DNA of 64,000 nt from Dasypus novemcinctus (taxonomy: Eukaryota > Chordata > Mammalia > Cingulata > Dasypodidae): positions 26,611,661-26,675,660 of the forward strand of contig NC_080696.1 in the NCBI RefSeq assembly GCF_030445035.2, written 5' to 3'. A program made the position numbers and the translations under genes. Position 1 is the first letter of the stretch, and every line of letters starts with the position of its first letter. The notes below the pieces were generated by a model that saw only the letters and a program-made list of their open reading frames with translations, made no database searches and was not told where the DNA came from. Shown piece after piece: positions 1-11,243 of this stretch.

Positions 1-1195
1 TGGTAGTAACATCAGCAAGAATTTCTAAAGTGTTAATTATGTGTAGCCCTTAATGTGAGTAATGTTTACACACACACAAACACAAAGACACACCACACAC
101 ACCATAACAATAACCATGCATGCAGTAACTGGATAATCTGGTGGACAAGACCATGGGACGATTGAAAAGGGATAGTCAATGATATATTCACCTGTCACAA
201 GAAAAAAGCCCAGGTTGTGTTTTGTAATGAAGGAAAAACGTATCACTGAGGCAAGTATCGTTTCCTTGAGAAGAGCATGTTTTTTTTTCTCCTGAATGAG
301 TTTCTCTGGAATTAATAGCTGAAAGCTGTGATTAGGTAAGTAAAAATAAACAAACAAACAAACAAAAAACTGTGAGAAATGGCACACCTGTATTCATTAA
401 AGCTGTTTCGTTCAGACATTGAAGGAAATATGGTTTCAATAAATTGTATTTACCCTGAGGATTTGAGTCACAGTCACCTATTTTTCACAGGTGACTGTTT
501 TTATTCCGTTTCTTCCATTTTTATGGTTGGTCATTTTATATTAATAGGGACTCTCACTATGGAGTACAGGTAAAGATTAGATTCCAGTTAGCAGAAGCAT
601 ACCTATGAGCTGTTAAAAATAAAAGGGAGGTCTTAGAGGTAAATTTGTCCAATATCCTTATTGTTTTTGTTTGGGCAAAGAAAGTGAGTCTAAGAGAAAG
701 GTAACATTTTCCCCCAAGATCAAAGGATGCCAATAGGTCTTTTGTTCTTTTAAACTTGGCTTACCTCTTTCACATTTTGCTCACTCCGCCACTCTCATTG
801 TAAGTTTACTAGGTTTAATTCACTCAGAAATCTCTGGTTGGGAGCACTCATATCAGAATGCTTTAGTTCAGATCACTGCTAGTTATTTACATATTCTTTC
901 TTTAGGCAACATATGGAAACTGAATGTTTAATATGCTCCAATCACAGTTCTAAACACTAGAAAACAGCATTAGATATTTTGCATTAGATTTTCACTCTTT
1001 AAAGAAAATGGCAAAAAGACAAGAATGGGGGAAGAGAAAACAATGATGCTGAAAAAGGTCATAACAAATATTGAATTTAATAAAATTTCCCAGACCTAGA
1101 TATTTTAGAAAAATTATCTAATTTTAAAATATTAGATAAATGTAGTAATAATGTTTATAAACATTACCTTATTACTGTAAAATATGTTATTTTTA
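1..1195. other. Left flank, mostly low-copy sequence
   Basis: No coding region is convincing here. The only structure I see is a short degenerate CA/CACA microsatellite at about 66-103 and a stretch at about 640-735 that reads like a decayed MIR core, with the order 'gtgagtctaagagaaag-gtaacatt-cccaagatcaaag' that MIRs show. Short reading frames in the stretch have no recognisable domain. Confidence 0.5.
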
Positions 1196-1256
1196 TATTT
1201 TTCATCCCAACATCTCTGTGAGGTTTGTATTATTGCCTTCACTGTGCGGATGAGTT
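1196..1256 (+). repeat. MIR SINE, left piece (split)
   Basis: The stretch reads like the MIR consensus (…catctctgtgaggt…tattgcc…gcggatgag). It stops abruptly at 1256, where the LTR begins, and resumes at 11177 (…taactaaggctgagaaaatg…), the next part of the MIR core. The two halves show that the 1257-11176 provirus entered a pre-existing MIR. Confidence 0.55.
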
Positions 1257-1670
1257 TGTTGCAGAAGTCCAGGTCTGGCCAAAAAACCCAAGTGTGCCCT
1301 CAGAGAGATGGAGGAACTCAGGTTTTATTACATGCACCAACCCAGAGGAGAGTTTCGTCTCCAAATTCTGGGCCCCAAACTGACGTTTTCAGGGGCTTAT
1401 ATAGGGGGCAGGAAGCAAGCAAAACAGCAAATTTTGCTGTTAGCTGAGATAAAATGGACACAAGCTGAGGCAAGTCTGCTATCTTAGATCAGCCTGCTGA
1501 CTCCCACAAGCAAGTTCTTACCAGTACACACCCTGCAGCCCTCAGCACTCACACATACCCAAGGGCAAGGGCTGCATTATCAGAAAGCAGCTCATTTCAG
1601 TATTGCACAACGGGGAAGAAGGAATGGGAAAGGGGTTCCCTTCAGAAAGGGGAAGGGGATTCCTTCAACA
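1257..1670 (-). repeat. 3' LTR of HERV-E-like provirus
   Basis: This 414-bp LTR begins TGTTG and ends CAACA and is repeated in the same orientation at 10757-11176. Just beyond it on the plus strand (1671-1681) is ttctcccctt(t), the complement of a polypurine tract, as expected upstream of a 3' LTR on the minus strand. The two LTRs differ at many positions, so the provirus is much older than the betaretroviral one in this window. The flanks AGTT (1253-1256) and ATTT (11177-11180) may be a 4-bp target duplication with one change. Confidence 0.8.
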
Positions 1671-1789
1671 TTCTCCCCTTTGATGCCCTTAATAATTTTG
1701 TGGGGCATCACCCTTTAACACAGAGTACTGTTCCCTTGTGCCTAGTGGTTGATATCTCACCTGAGGCATCACTTGGCACATTAAGTCGT

Positions 1790-2242
1790 TTAGTACCATG
1801 TCAGGCATTGCAAGATGAGGTTATGAGGAAGAAAATCATGGCTATTACTGGCATAAATGGTAATATCCAGGAGGGGAGATATTGCAGGTAGCTTCCACTG
1901 GCAGCTGCCTGGTACGCTTGATCTAAGTGGGCTCTGGCACTTTCTTTTAGTGAAGCTATTTTGTCCCTGACTATACCTAAAGAGCTGGCACTCTTCTCCC
2001 AGGGCCTGACAAATCCCCTCTTGGCTGGCAGTCAGCAAGTCTAATCATCATCTATTATGCAGTACCACCTCTGTGAGTGAGTCTATTTGGTTTTGAATCC
2101 CACTGAGGGCCCCCGTTATTTCCTTGAGGTCTTTTGATGTTTCCCATGCCAGGCTTTGCAAACCCTGCTGACCTACCGTGAGAGAGGCCCCAGCTGCTAC
2201 CACATTTGCAGCTATCCCTAGTCCCAGGAGTATAGGGATCAC
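1790..2242 (-). pseudogene. env: env transmembrane subunit remnant
   Basis: The frame at 2048-2242 has a small, Gly/Ala-rich hydrophobic stretch (GLGIAANVVAAGASL) fit for a fusion peptide and the heptad-like SLTEVVLHNR that ends the first helix of gammaretroviral TM. The next frame (1790-2038) carries the following region, with LTASQEGICQALGEECQLF. The CX6CC disulphide motif is damaged here: the last cysteine is replaced by glutamine. A stop or frameshift separates the two frames. Family role: TM would drive membrane fusion; this copy cannot be made intact. Confidence 0.75.
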
Positions 2243-3462
2243 CTGTATTGCTCAGTTGGTTTGGGAGAGCTCTCCAGGTAGCTCATTCCCATATACCAAG
2301 AATGATGGCACTAGCCAAGCTAGGTAGCATATGCCTTGGCCTGCTGGGGGCAAGCATCTGTACCCTTGAGTGCCACAGACCCAGAGGGTGGAGTTCTTGG
2401 CACACTGTCTGGTTTATTTAAATCGGTGAGTGATATTACAGTCAGTTTTTCTGAGGGAGAGGGCAGCTGGTGCGGGAATGGGGCCAGGTTCCGGGATTAC
2501 TTTCATACAGGTAAATAGTTCCCCTAGGGGCTCAGTCACATGAATGGGAAGGGGGTTTATTGTCCACTTCCGAGCTGCTCCCAAGGTATGAGGTCATGTC
2601 CCCGAAAATGGGCACTGGAAAGATGGTCAGGCTGGAAGAAGCACATAACCAGCAGGAGGCTGCAACACTGGGCAGAGTCTTGTTCAGGAGCTGATAGAAA
2701 TTTTGGACTTGACTCAGGAGTATATTCTGGGGTATCTTCCTGAGCCTAGTCTCCAGCTTTTGGGTGACCTCACTTACATTTCTCTGTAGGACCTTCCCAG
2801 GGGAGGGGGCTTCCTAAGCTGAGAGGGCCACCCCTCAGGGTATTTACTTGCTGAGACATATATTCCTATGCCGAGTCTCCTACCTGAGTTCTCTGAAAGG
2901 TGTCAGACTGATTTAAAAGGGTGAGATTTACTTGGACACAAGATACCCACTCATGGTAGGCCCCAGCCTGGTTATACTGTGGTGGGTTGGGAATATTATG
3001 CAGCAAGTAGTGGGAGTTGTGTGGGACCCACAAGGGTCCCCAGGGTGTGGTGGCTGCTATCTGATATGACCAATCACTGCAGAAGTATTCTCCACCTGAC
3101 CTCTTGCACAGATTCTTTTCATAGGTTGACATAAACAGGGCATCCTGAACAGCCTTCACCATGTGCTATGGTAGACTCTTCCCTTAGTGCCAAACACACA
3201 TCAAACAAAACGGAGGCAGAAGTGGTCCCTGCTGGAAAAGGGGCTGAGGCATTTAGGACTCCCTGACTTCGCCAGACCTTACTAACCTATAACCTTCTAA
3301 TGAGTTGGGGGTTTGGTTCCAAGGGACCAGGTTAGGAGGAGAAGTAGAAGCAACTCAAGGTAATGAAGAATCTTATTATGCTCCAGTAAGTGATAGCAAT
3401 CAGAACCCTATTCCCAATAGTCCAGTCTGAGGGGGCCACAGCAGTGAGCCCAACTCCAAATG
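2243..3462 (-). pseudogene. env: env surface subunit remnant
   Basis: This part of the provirus lies between integrase and TM. The longest frame (2866-3162, about 98 codons) has several cysteines and tryptophans, one N-glycosylation-like NLT and one NQS, and a run (ATTPWGPLWVPHN) typical of the variable SU of class I proviruses. Stops divide the rest into small pieces. The normal role would be receptor binding; this copy is dead. Confidence 0.6.
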
Positions 3463-4890
3463 TCATGGCAAGTAGGCAGTACAAGGATAGGCTCCATCAG
3501 GAACAGGAGTCCTTTCAGCTGTTGTTCCATGTGGCTGAGGTCTGGGGTGTCTGAGTGATTCACACTTCAGGGGATGGTTGGGCACAGGTTGGGCTACCCA
3601 GTCATCTGGCCCTTCACTGGGATGTGCCCTCTTGACTTTGGAATGATGGACCCAAGGGACAACACCTGCAACCTTAAGAGCAGTGGGGGTTACAAGGATC
3701 ACTGTGTGTGGCCCTGTCCAAGAAGGCTGAAGGGGTTCCTATTTCCAGTCTTTAACACAAACTTGGTCCCCAGGTAGGTAGGGGTGAACTGGGTGTCCCA
3801 GAGGAATGAGGTTCTGGGACAAAATTGTTTTGTATATCCAGGCTAGGACCTCACTTAGCTGCTGGAGGACAACATCCTGGCTGGTTTCCCCTAGGAGCCT
3901 GAAGTTTCCCTTAAATGCCCGAACAATAGGGGGTGTTCAACCGAATAAGATCTTGAAGGGTGAATAACTGGTGGGTCCTGGGGTACATCTCATCTGGAGA
4001 AGGGCTAAGGGAAACAAGTCCACCCAAGTGAGACCAGTTTCCTGGCAGATTTTGGCTAGGGTGGTTTTGAGGGTCCAATTCATGCACTCAACTTACCCTG
4101 AGCTCTGAGGCCTGTAGGCGGCATGGAGTTTCCACTTGATTCTCAACATTTTTGCCAGTTCCTGGACTATGGTCGCTACAAAAGCTGGGTCATTGTCACT
4201 TCCTATTGATATTGGCAACCCAAGCCATGAGATTATTTCCCTAGTAAAGCCTTAGTTACTTCTCTTGCCTTTTCGGTGCAGGTGGGGTATGCGTCTACCC
4301 AACTTGAGAAAGTACATACTAATACCAACAGGTATTTATAAACCCCCAGCTGGGTTTTACTTTTGTAAAGTCCACTACTATAGCTTCAAAGGGGGCTGTG
4401 CCTCTGTGTTGGACCCTGCTTAAACACGGGGACCCTGCACAGAGTTGTTTTTAGTGCAAACCTGGCATAGGTTGCTGACGGTGGCACAGAGGGAGGCCAG
4501 TCACGCTATGTAGTAGTATATTCCCAGCAGATTTTCTAGTGCAGTCTTTTCCAGGTGAGTGAGCTGATGGTACCTCTGGACTTGAGCATAGGCACCTTCC
4601 TTGGACATGAAAACCCAATCATCTGGAAGTATCCAAGCTCCTTGGAGGTTCAGCTTCCTCCCTCTCCCTCAATCCAGTCCTGTTCTTCTTTGGTGTAGAC
4701 CAGTGGGTCAGGCCTTTGCCCTAAGAAGGACAGCTGTGGGACTAATTCCGGGGCCAGCTTTCCATAGTTTTCTCCTGCTGCTTGTTTCACAGTCTCGTCC
4801 ATGAACCTGTTTCCTCTGGTGAGCATGTCTTCACCCCTTTGATGTCCCCAACAGTGGATGACAGCCACTTTGGCTGGCTCCCAAATTGCC
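3463..4890 (-). pseudogene. pol: pol integrase remnant
   Basis: The C-terminal end at 3463-3850 reads like the SH3-like DNA-binding domain of gammaretroviral integrase: GDQVCVKDW, then WTGPHTVILVTPTALKVAG, then a valine/tryptophan-rich end. Upstream, around 3950-4120, the minus-strand frame shows the catalytic-core part with a proline-rich segment before it. Stops are scattered, one of them inside the core (near 3938). The region also holds the overlap with the beginning of env. Confidence 0.7.
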
Positions 4891-5640
4891 TCTAGCAGCT
4901 GAAGAATTTCCTCTTTGTGCTTGATTCCCTTTCCCCTAGCAGTTAGGAGACCTCTCTCTTTATAAATGGCCCCATGGATATGGATGGTTGTGAACGTGTA
5001 TTTGAGTCAGTGTAGATGTTGACCATTTGTCCTTTGGCCAACCGCAGTGCTCAGACCAGCACCCAGAGCTCTGCCCACTGTGCTGACCATCCTTGGGGTA
5101 GGGGCACCACTTCTATTACCTCCTCAACAGTGGTGACAGCATACCCTGCACATCTCTTTCCATCCTTAATGAAGCTACTCCTGTCAGAGAATAGTGTTCA
5201 CTCTGGGGAAGGGAGTGGCTTGTCTTAGAGGTCTGGGTGACTGGCATAGAATTCCTCCTTCGGTTCTTTGCAGTTGTGTTCAGGAGTCCCATCTTTTTAA
5301 GGTAAAAATGTAGCCATATTCAGGTTATGCACAGTTTCTATGGGTATCCAGGGATACTCACAGAGCAAGCCCTGGTAGGACACAAGCTGGGAGTTGGATA
5401 TCCATCAGTGTCCATGTGAGTTCATCAAGGCAGTGGCAGCGTGTGGGACCATGACATGGAAAGCCTATCCGAACATCATTTTGTCAGCTTCCTTAACAAG
5501 TGTCACTGTGGCTGCCAAGGCCTTCAGGCAGGGTGGTCATCTGGCAGCTACTAAGTCCAACTTCTCGGAGAGGTAAACGATGGGTCTTTGTCAAGGCCCA
5601 ACTGTTTGTGTGAGGACCTGCAGGGCCACCTTGTTTTTCT
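4891..5640 (-). pseudogene. pol: pol RNase H remnant
   Basis: Minus-strand translation around 5000-5210 shows an RNase H pattern: SDRSSFIKDGKRCAGYAVT, then glutamate-containing QWAELWVL, then NIYTDSNT. A stop interrupts just after the second motif. Downstream, near 4860, the histidine-containing IHCWGHQ block is present. The order RT - RNase H - integrase is the normal Pol order on this strand. Confidence 0.65.
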
Positions 5641-6600
5641 CATGCACAAACAGGTTGAATTCCCAAGTTACATCTGGGAGCCCTAAGGCCAGTGCCTAGG
5701 GCCAGGTGTTTTTTGATTTCCTGAAAATCTGTTTGTTGGGCCTCTCCCCAAATGGGAAGGTCCCTCTCTGGGCCCACTAAAATTTCATAGAGGGGCTTGT
5801 CTATTACTGCATATCCGGGAATCCAGATGCGGCAGAAGCCCGCTGCCCCATGGCTTTTTTCACAGAGCTGCCTCTTTGTTGTGGGGATCCAGATGGTGCA
5901 AATCACCTTCTTCCTCTTGGGTCCAAGTGTCCGGTGCACCTGTGTGATATTGAATCCCAGGTACCTGACCTGTTGTTGACAGATCTGGGCCTTCCTCCAG
6001 GACACCTTGTACCCAATTTGTGTCAGGAGCTGGAGAAGGGCCTGGGTCCCTTCCCAACAATCCTTCTTTGTTCTAGTGGTGAGCTGATCATCAACATACT
6101 GTAGGAGGGTGCACCTGTAGTCCTCCTGGGGGTAGGTTGCCAGGTCTGCTACCAGTGCCTCTTCAAAGAGTGTGGGAGAGTTTTTGAAGCCTTGCAGGAG
6201 CTGGGTCCAGGTCAGTTGCATTTTCTTTTTAGTATTGGGATCTTCCCATTCAAACGCAAACAAAGGTTGACTCACAGGGGCCAGTCATAGGCAGAAGAAG
6301 GTGTCTTTCAGGTCCAGACAGGTAAACCAGGTGGCTTCTGGCAGCAGCTGCCCCAGTAGAGTGTAAGGGTTGGGGACAACTTGATGCAGGGTGAGGGTGG
6401 CATTGTTGATGGCCCTTAGGTCCTGCACTGGTCAATATCCAGTCCCATCTGGCTCCTTTACTGGGAGTAGAGGGATGTTCCAGGGTGGCTGGCACTCAAC
6501 TAGGATCCACTCTTTCCTTAGGCAGTCTATATGCTTGGTTATGCCCAACCGCACCTCAAGGAGAATAGGATACTTTTTGTCGGATCGGGTGTACCCCGGG
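5640..6600 (-). pseudogene. pol: pol reverse transcriptase remnant
   Basis: The 211-codon frame at 5640-6275 covers palm and thumb of a gammaretroviral RT. It keeps the catalytic box (QYVDD), the upstream LLQGFKNSPTLFEEAL block and the later QVRYLGF block. The residue after YVDD is glutamine, where a hydrophobic residue is usual. Fingers and N-terminal palm lie in other frames between 6250 and 6600 (…QDLRAINNA-like reading, TVLP block), so frameshifts separate the halves. Without continuity no active enzyme can be made. Confidence 0.85.
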
Positions 6601-6899
6601 TTTTAAGTTGACAATAAACAGTGCGTGATTCCATGTCATCCCTGGGGGGTTATTTACTGCCCAGACATTGGGAAACAGTTCTCTTAATTCTTCCAGGTTC
6701 TGGATTGGGTGCTAGTCTGAATGTAGCCTCCATTCTTTGTCCTAGGGAATGGAGACTAGGAGAGTGAGACTGGTCCTGAGGCTTAGGGTTGTGGGCCCTC
6801 CAGGTTCTAAGGCGATCTGAGCCCCCAGTTTGGTCAAAAGATCCCTTTCAAGCATGGGGATCAGCATTCAGGCAGGTATAAGAATTCATGGGTCACCTC

Positions 6900-7110
6900 G
6901 TGGCCACTCAGCCGGCAGGTCCTCGATTGGCAAAACAGTCATGAGCCCGTTCAGCCCCCATCACTCCTATGATGTTAAGAGTTTTTCCGCTGAAGGGGGT
7001 GATGGAGGTTGTGACCACAGAGTGCTCTGCACCGGTTTCTACCATAAAGTTCACTGTCTGGCCCCCAACTTGTAACCTGACCATGGGCTCATGGGGGCCA
7101 AGTTTCAATG
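6900..7110 (-). pseudogene. pro: retropepsin (protease) remnant
   Basis: The 66-codon frame at 6908-7108 has the aspartic-protease flap strand order: VRLQVGGQTVNFMVETGAEHSVV. The catalytic aspartate of the usual D-T/S-G triad is a glutamate here (ETGA), which should abolish activity. It sits between gag and RT, as in gammaretroviruses. Stops precede and follow it. Confidence 0.75.
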
Positions 7111-8950
7111 AGCCTGGGTGCCCCTATTCAATGTCCAGGTTTGCCAGTCTGATCAGGTGATCCTGGGGCTCAGGCCAGTTTTCCTTCTTAGAGTGTGTCC
7201 TTGGTGTGCTTGAGTCTTTTGTGGGCATTCTTCCAGTGTCCACTCTTCTTGCAGTAGGAACTTTGGTCTCTGGCCAGTGGGATCCTCTTGGCATTGATCC
7301 TCCCTTTCCAGGATGGCTCTTCTCATCCAGCAGGGTTGTTTCCCCAGGGCTGCTGCCAGTAAGGAGGTCTGCTGCTTCAGCTTCTTTCTGGCTTCCCTTT
7401 CAGTGACCTCCTCTCAAATGACAAAGACTTTGTTCGTGACTTCTAGCAGTTGGGTGATATTCGTACCCCTGAAGCCATCAAGCTTTTGTAGCTTCCTCTT
7501 GGTCTCTGCAGCTGCATGTTCAATGAAAGCAGCATCCACTGTTCTCTGATTTTCCGGGACTTCTACATCAAAGGGATTGTAAACCCATAAGTCCTCATAG
7601 AGCTGTTTGTAGTAGCCCCCTGGAGATTCATCAGGCTTCTGAACAACTGAGGTTATCTTTGTCATGTTCGTGGGCTGCTTGGTGCTCTCTCAGACCCTTC
7701 GAAGGATTGCCTCTAGGTAGTGTCAGAGTGTGGCTTGCCATTGTTCAGTGCTGAAATCCCAGTCGGGCTGGGTGTCTCGGACTGCCATTTGGGCCCATTC
7801 TTCTGGGTCCAGGACACCGGGTGGGGCGTGTTCCTGCAGCCACTTCCAGACCTTTGTCAGGACTCACAGTCTCTCTGTATTGAACAGAGTTAGGAGGAGT
7901 TGGCAACAGTCATCCCAGGTGGGACTGTTGTAGAATTTGAGAGAAGTTCAATTACTTGAGTATAGACAGGCCAGGACTCAGGAATGATTTTGAGAAGGAA
8001 AAATGGTTTATTGACGGCCGGCCGGACTCGGGAACTTTCTGTTTGAATCCCGAGCCCTGAACAAGATTTTTTAGTCCCTTTTATACAGAGAGGAAAGGCC
8101 AAATGGTCCTTTTGTTTCAGTTCTCAATAGGCTTGAATTAGCATATATTTCCTCATCTTAGTAAGCTTTTAGCATGGACCTCAGGCATTCGATAAGCTTT
8201 TAGCATATTTGCTTTGCATTTCCCCTGAATACTTAAAGTTTATAGACCTTGCATTGTTAAACTGTCTCCTGCTCACCAAGGGCAGGACTGCAACCTTTCA
8301 TCATCCCACACCCACAAGTCACAGTTTAGGTTATCTCTGAAGAGACAAAGAGCCTGCCACTCATAGCCCACATCTGGACAATGGGTCTGAGAAATGGACT
8401 CCATGAGGCTGATGAGGGCCTGGGGCTTTTCAGAGTAAGAGGGGGTGTGGTATTTCCAATTCAGGAGGTCTGTGGTTATAAAGAGCTGATAGTAGAGGAT
8501 AAGCTGGCCAGGCTGGAGGGTCCCATTCTCGTCCAGATGGGGTGGGCCCTGTGTCTCCTGGAGGGGCATCTGGAAGTCTGGCTGAGCTGACCAGAGCCTC
8601 CTGGCCACTGGAGTCCCCGAGTCTCCCCCCGAAGTGGGCACATGGTCCAAGGCAGTAGCTGGTGGAGGGGGCAGCAGGAGGGTCTGCTTGTGGGTCCAGG
8701 ACCAGAGGAGAGACCAAAGGAGATTGAGTCTCTAGGAGACCAGGTAATGTACCAGAGTTTGGGAGAGGTGGTGGTGCAGTAGGGGCATATGGTGCTGGTG
8801 GAGGGAGGGGGTCCTATTCTGCTGGTCCTTGGTGAATGATTGGTTTCTGGAGCCTTGCCTCCTGAGTTACTAAATCTGACTCTGTCCCTTCTTCCCGGTG
8901 TATATTCAGACCCATGGGGGCAGTGATTGGGCAATCTCTAACCAGGAGTC
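7111..8950 (-). pseudogene. gag: gag remnant (matrix/p12, capsid, nucleocapsid), split by an LTR
   Basis: Capsid is readable in two parts around the inserted LTR. Upstream, 8376-8650 shows FQMPLQET and LLNWKYHTPSYSEKPQALI, the N-terminal capsid signature. Downstream, 7414-7925 shows the C-terminal capsid with a YKQLYEDLWVYNPF-like block and an alpha-helical KRKLQKLDGF block. Near 7240, minus-strand reading shows a Cys-X2-Cys-X4-His zinc-knuckle-like block of nucleocapsid. The N-terminal part (8430-8934) is proline-rich, as expected between matrix and capsid. Several stops and frame changes are visible besides the LTR. Confidence 0.75.
7922..8379 (-). mobile_element. Solo LTR (short subfamily A) with 4-bp TSD GGAC
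   Basis: The LTR at 7926-8375 is the reverse complement of the LTRs at 11874-12351 and 25464-25942. It starts TGTTGTAG on the plus strand and ends CCCACATCT, where CA would be expected, so its outermost base has mutated. The target duplication is GGAC (7922-7925 and 8376-8379). It lies inside the capsid region of the older provirus, and contains a TATA box and AATAAA on the minus strand. No internal sequence accompanies it, so it is a recombined solo LTR. Confidence 0.85.
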
Positions 8951-9180
8951 AATGTAGGAGAACTGGTCAGTGTGCCCTGGATCTTTGGTGACCACTGATC
9001 ATACTGCACAAACCCTGGATAGATCCTGGGTCCCCTCTGAAACCCAGTCAACACCAAAAGCTGACCAATCCATTTTACAGAGTGTTTGGAGTTTCTTTGG
9101 ACACATCTGGATGCCATACTCTCCAGAAAAGCCCTTCTTAAAGATTCTAAGCATGCAGGTCATATGGTGGGTTTCAACTG

Positions 9181-9704
9181 TGATGAACCCATCCCCATGT
9201 TGGTGGCATGAGGCAGACAAAGGATTGGGGTGCTGCTTTTGAGGTCTCTCAGATACCCTCCTGTCCATATCTCTCATAAGAACTTAGGCTCATCTTAGCT
9301 AAGGTGTCTGAGTAGAGTCTGGATTGGCTGTTATGCCATAAGATGTAGCTGTGGAATGCAGGTTGGGGCCCACTCACACTTCATAGTGGAACCGTGGAGC
9401 CACAAACTGGCACAACAGGGTCAGTCCCCTGCCATCCTCATTCACTCACACTTCCACTTCAGAGTTTAAACATAACCTCCTGAACCCATCCCTGTGTTGG
9501 TGGCATGAGACAAAGTATTGGGGTGCCCCTTTCAAGGCCTCTCAGATGCCTGCCTATCCATGTCTCTCATGAGAACTTAGGCTCGTCTTAGCTAAGGCAT
9601 CCTAGTAGTGTCTGGATTGGCCATTATGCCCTATGACATAGTCACCAAATGCAGGCTGGAGCCCAGTAGGACTCCATAGCGCAAGTCATGGAGCCACAAA
9701 CTGG
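9181..9704. repeat. ~300-bp tandem duplication in the proviral leader
   Basis: Sequence starting near 9181 (…gaacccatccccatgttggtggcatgag…) is repeated from about 9478 (…gaacccatccctgtgttggtggcatgag…), a period of about 297 bases. Both copies contain the same ordered landmarks: 'tctctcat(a/g)agaacttaggctc', 'tctggattggc', and 'gagccacaaactgg'. The second copy is broken at 9704 by a solo LTR and resumes at 10339 with 'acaacag…gacccctgccatcc'. It lies between the primer site and gag, the packaging/leader region. Confidence 0.8.
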
Positions 9705-10338
9705 TGTTGTAGAAGTTGAGAGAGGCTCAATTATTTGTATATAGAAAGGCCAGGACTCAGGAATAATTTTGAGAAGGAAAAATGATTTATTGATGGCCAG
9801 CCAGACTCGGGAGCTTTCTGTGTGAAGCCCGAGCACTGAACAAGATTTCAAGTTCCTTTTATACAGGTTGGGGAGACAAATGGTGCTTTTATCAAAGGAA
9901 ACTATTTTCTTTGTTAGTTAAGTCTTTGCCTGAGTACCAGATAGGTTTTGAATTAACATATTGCCCACATTTCAGGTGAGCTTGAATTAGCATCTGGCCC
10001 ACATTCCATCTGGATGTAACTTTGAATACGCATTTAGTTTTACATCATTTCTGAACATTCAAAGCCCACATCACTTAACTGGATTTCTAGAGAGTAGGCA
10101 CACTTGGATACAGAATTAGATGATTTTAAATTTATGCACAGACTATATTATATTTCCCATTTGAGGCCAAGTCCAAGTTCCCTTAAGTTTCGGCATCACC
10201 ACCATCAGTTTCCCTGGACTGACTGGTATGTATATAGAGTTTGCATTGCTAAATGGCCTCCTAGGACTGGAGTCATTGCCATGGTCACCAAGGGCAGGAC
10301 TGCAGCCTCTTACTGTGCTACACCCATAGCCCACATCA
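9705..10338 (-). mobile_element. Solo LTR (long subfamily B)
   Basis: This 634-bp LTR starts TGTTGTAGAAG and ends CCCACATCA on the plus strand, the same ends as subfamily A, but has about 170 extra bases in the middle, including 'tgccc(a/g)cattccatctggatg'. A similar 714-bp copy is at 27939-28652. Flanks CTGG (9701-9704) and CTAT (10339-10342) match only in part, so the 4-bp duplication has decayed or is not preserved. It interrupts the second copy of the leader duplication. Confidence 0.8.
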
Positions 10339-10736
10339 CTATTACAACAGAGGCAGACCCCTGCCATCCCCATTCACTCACACTTTCACTCAGAGTTTAA
10401 GCATAACCCACCTCCCTCCCCGGGTTTGCCCTGTTCTGTGTTCTTGCTACCTGAGAAGCTAGGAGGTGATCAGTATCCTCTTCCCTCCAGAGAAGGGCCT
10501 GACTGGGGCTGGACTTGGCACCTGGGGCCCTACCTCTTCCGGGGTCTTCTGGCACTGTTTGGTCCCTCTCTTCACTGAGTAGAGCTGGGTCACAGGCTCA
10601 CAGCCCCTGCGCAAAATCCTTAGAAGGAGGTTCTGTCAAGTGGACTGGTGGCGCCTACGTCATTCTTCAGGAGTTCACCGCTGGCCAACCCCACTGTCTC
10701 TCAAGCTGGAGATGCAATGGGCCTGCTCTGCTGGGT

Positions 10737-10754
10737 TTCCTGGTCAGGGAACCA
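10737..10754 (-). promoter_or_regulatory. Primer binding site, tRNA-Glu-like
   Basis: On the minus strand this 18-mer starts TGGTTCCCTGACC and sits two bases inside the 5' LTR end. From memory it matches the complement of the 3' end of tRNA-Glu (CTC) except for one base. Confidence 0.7.
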
Positions 10755-10756
10755 AA

Positions 10757-11176
10757 TGTTGCAGAAGTCCAGGTCTGGCCAAAAAACCCAAGAATGCACT
10801 TGGAGAGATGGAGGAACTCAGGTTTTATTATACACGTGGACCCAGAGGAGAGTTTGTTCTCCAAATTCTGGGCCCCGAGTTTAAGTTTTCAGGGGCTTAT
10901 ATAGGGGGTGGGAAGAAAGCAGGGGTACAGAAGCAAATTTTGCTGTTAGCTGAGATAAAATGGGCAGAGGCTGAGGCAAGGCTGCTATCTTAGATTAGCC
11001 TTCTGACTCCCACAAGCAAGTTCTTACCGGTACACACCCTGCAGCCCTCAGCACACACACATACCCAAGGGAAAGGGCTACATTATTAGAAAGCAGCTCA
11101 TTTCAGCATTGCACAATGGGGAAGAAAGAAGAGGAAAGGGCTTCCCTTCAGAAAGGGGAAGGGGATTCCTTCAACA
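10757..11176 (-). repeat. 5' LTR of HERV-E-like provirus
   Basis: This 420-bp LTR is the partner of 1257-1670, in the same orientation, with TGTTG…CAACA ends. Many single-base and small indel differences separate the pair. It abuts the primer site at 10737-10754, which fixes it as the 5' LTR of a minus-strand provirus. The right flank is the other half of the split MIR. Confidence 0.8.
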
Positions 11177-11225
11177 ATTTAACTAAGGCTGAGAAAATGT
11201 AAGGTAATCAGCTTAAAATATCATT
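11177..11225 (+). repeat. MIR SINE, right piece (split)
   Basis: Starting after the LTR, 'taactaaggctgagaaaatg' continues the MIR core left off at 1256. The piece fades into the 3' flank of the OR pseudogene. Confidence 0.45.
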
Positions 11226-11243
11226 ACTTCCAATTATTTGCCA

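Larger units (their letters stand above)
1257..11176 (-). mobile_element. Class I (gammaretrovirus-like, HERV-E-like) endogenous provirus, defective
   Basis: A complete LTR-gag-pro-pol-env-LTR order can be read on the minus strand, from the 5' LTR at 10757-11176 to the 3' LTR at 1257-1670. The primer binding site at 10737-10754 reads, on the minus strand, like the 3' end complement of tRNA-Glu. Every gene is broken by stops or frameshifts. Two solo LTRs of another family have inserted into it (7926-8375 in gag, 9705-10338 in the leader). The HERV-E-like label rests on the primer tRNA and on the general look of the Pol and Env remnants; a database comparison could move it to a neighbouring class I group. 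Confidence 0.85.

Noticed and set aside
37..387. 116-codon minus-strand frame
   Set aside because: Low-complexity valine/cysteine run comes from a CA microsatellite; no domain.
8476..8934. 152-codon minus frame over gag
   Set aside because: Out-of-frame shadow of a proline-rich gag remnant; composition-driven.
10515..10993. Two plus-strand frames of 117-129 codons
   Set aside because: They cross the antisense of the primer site and LTR, with no motif; shadows.
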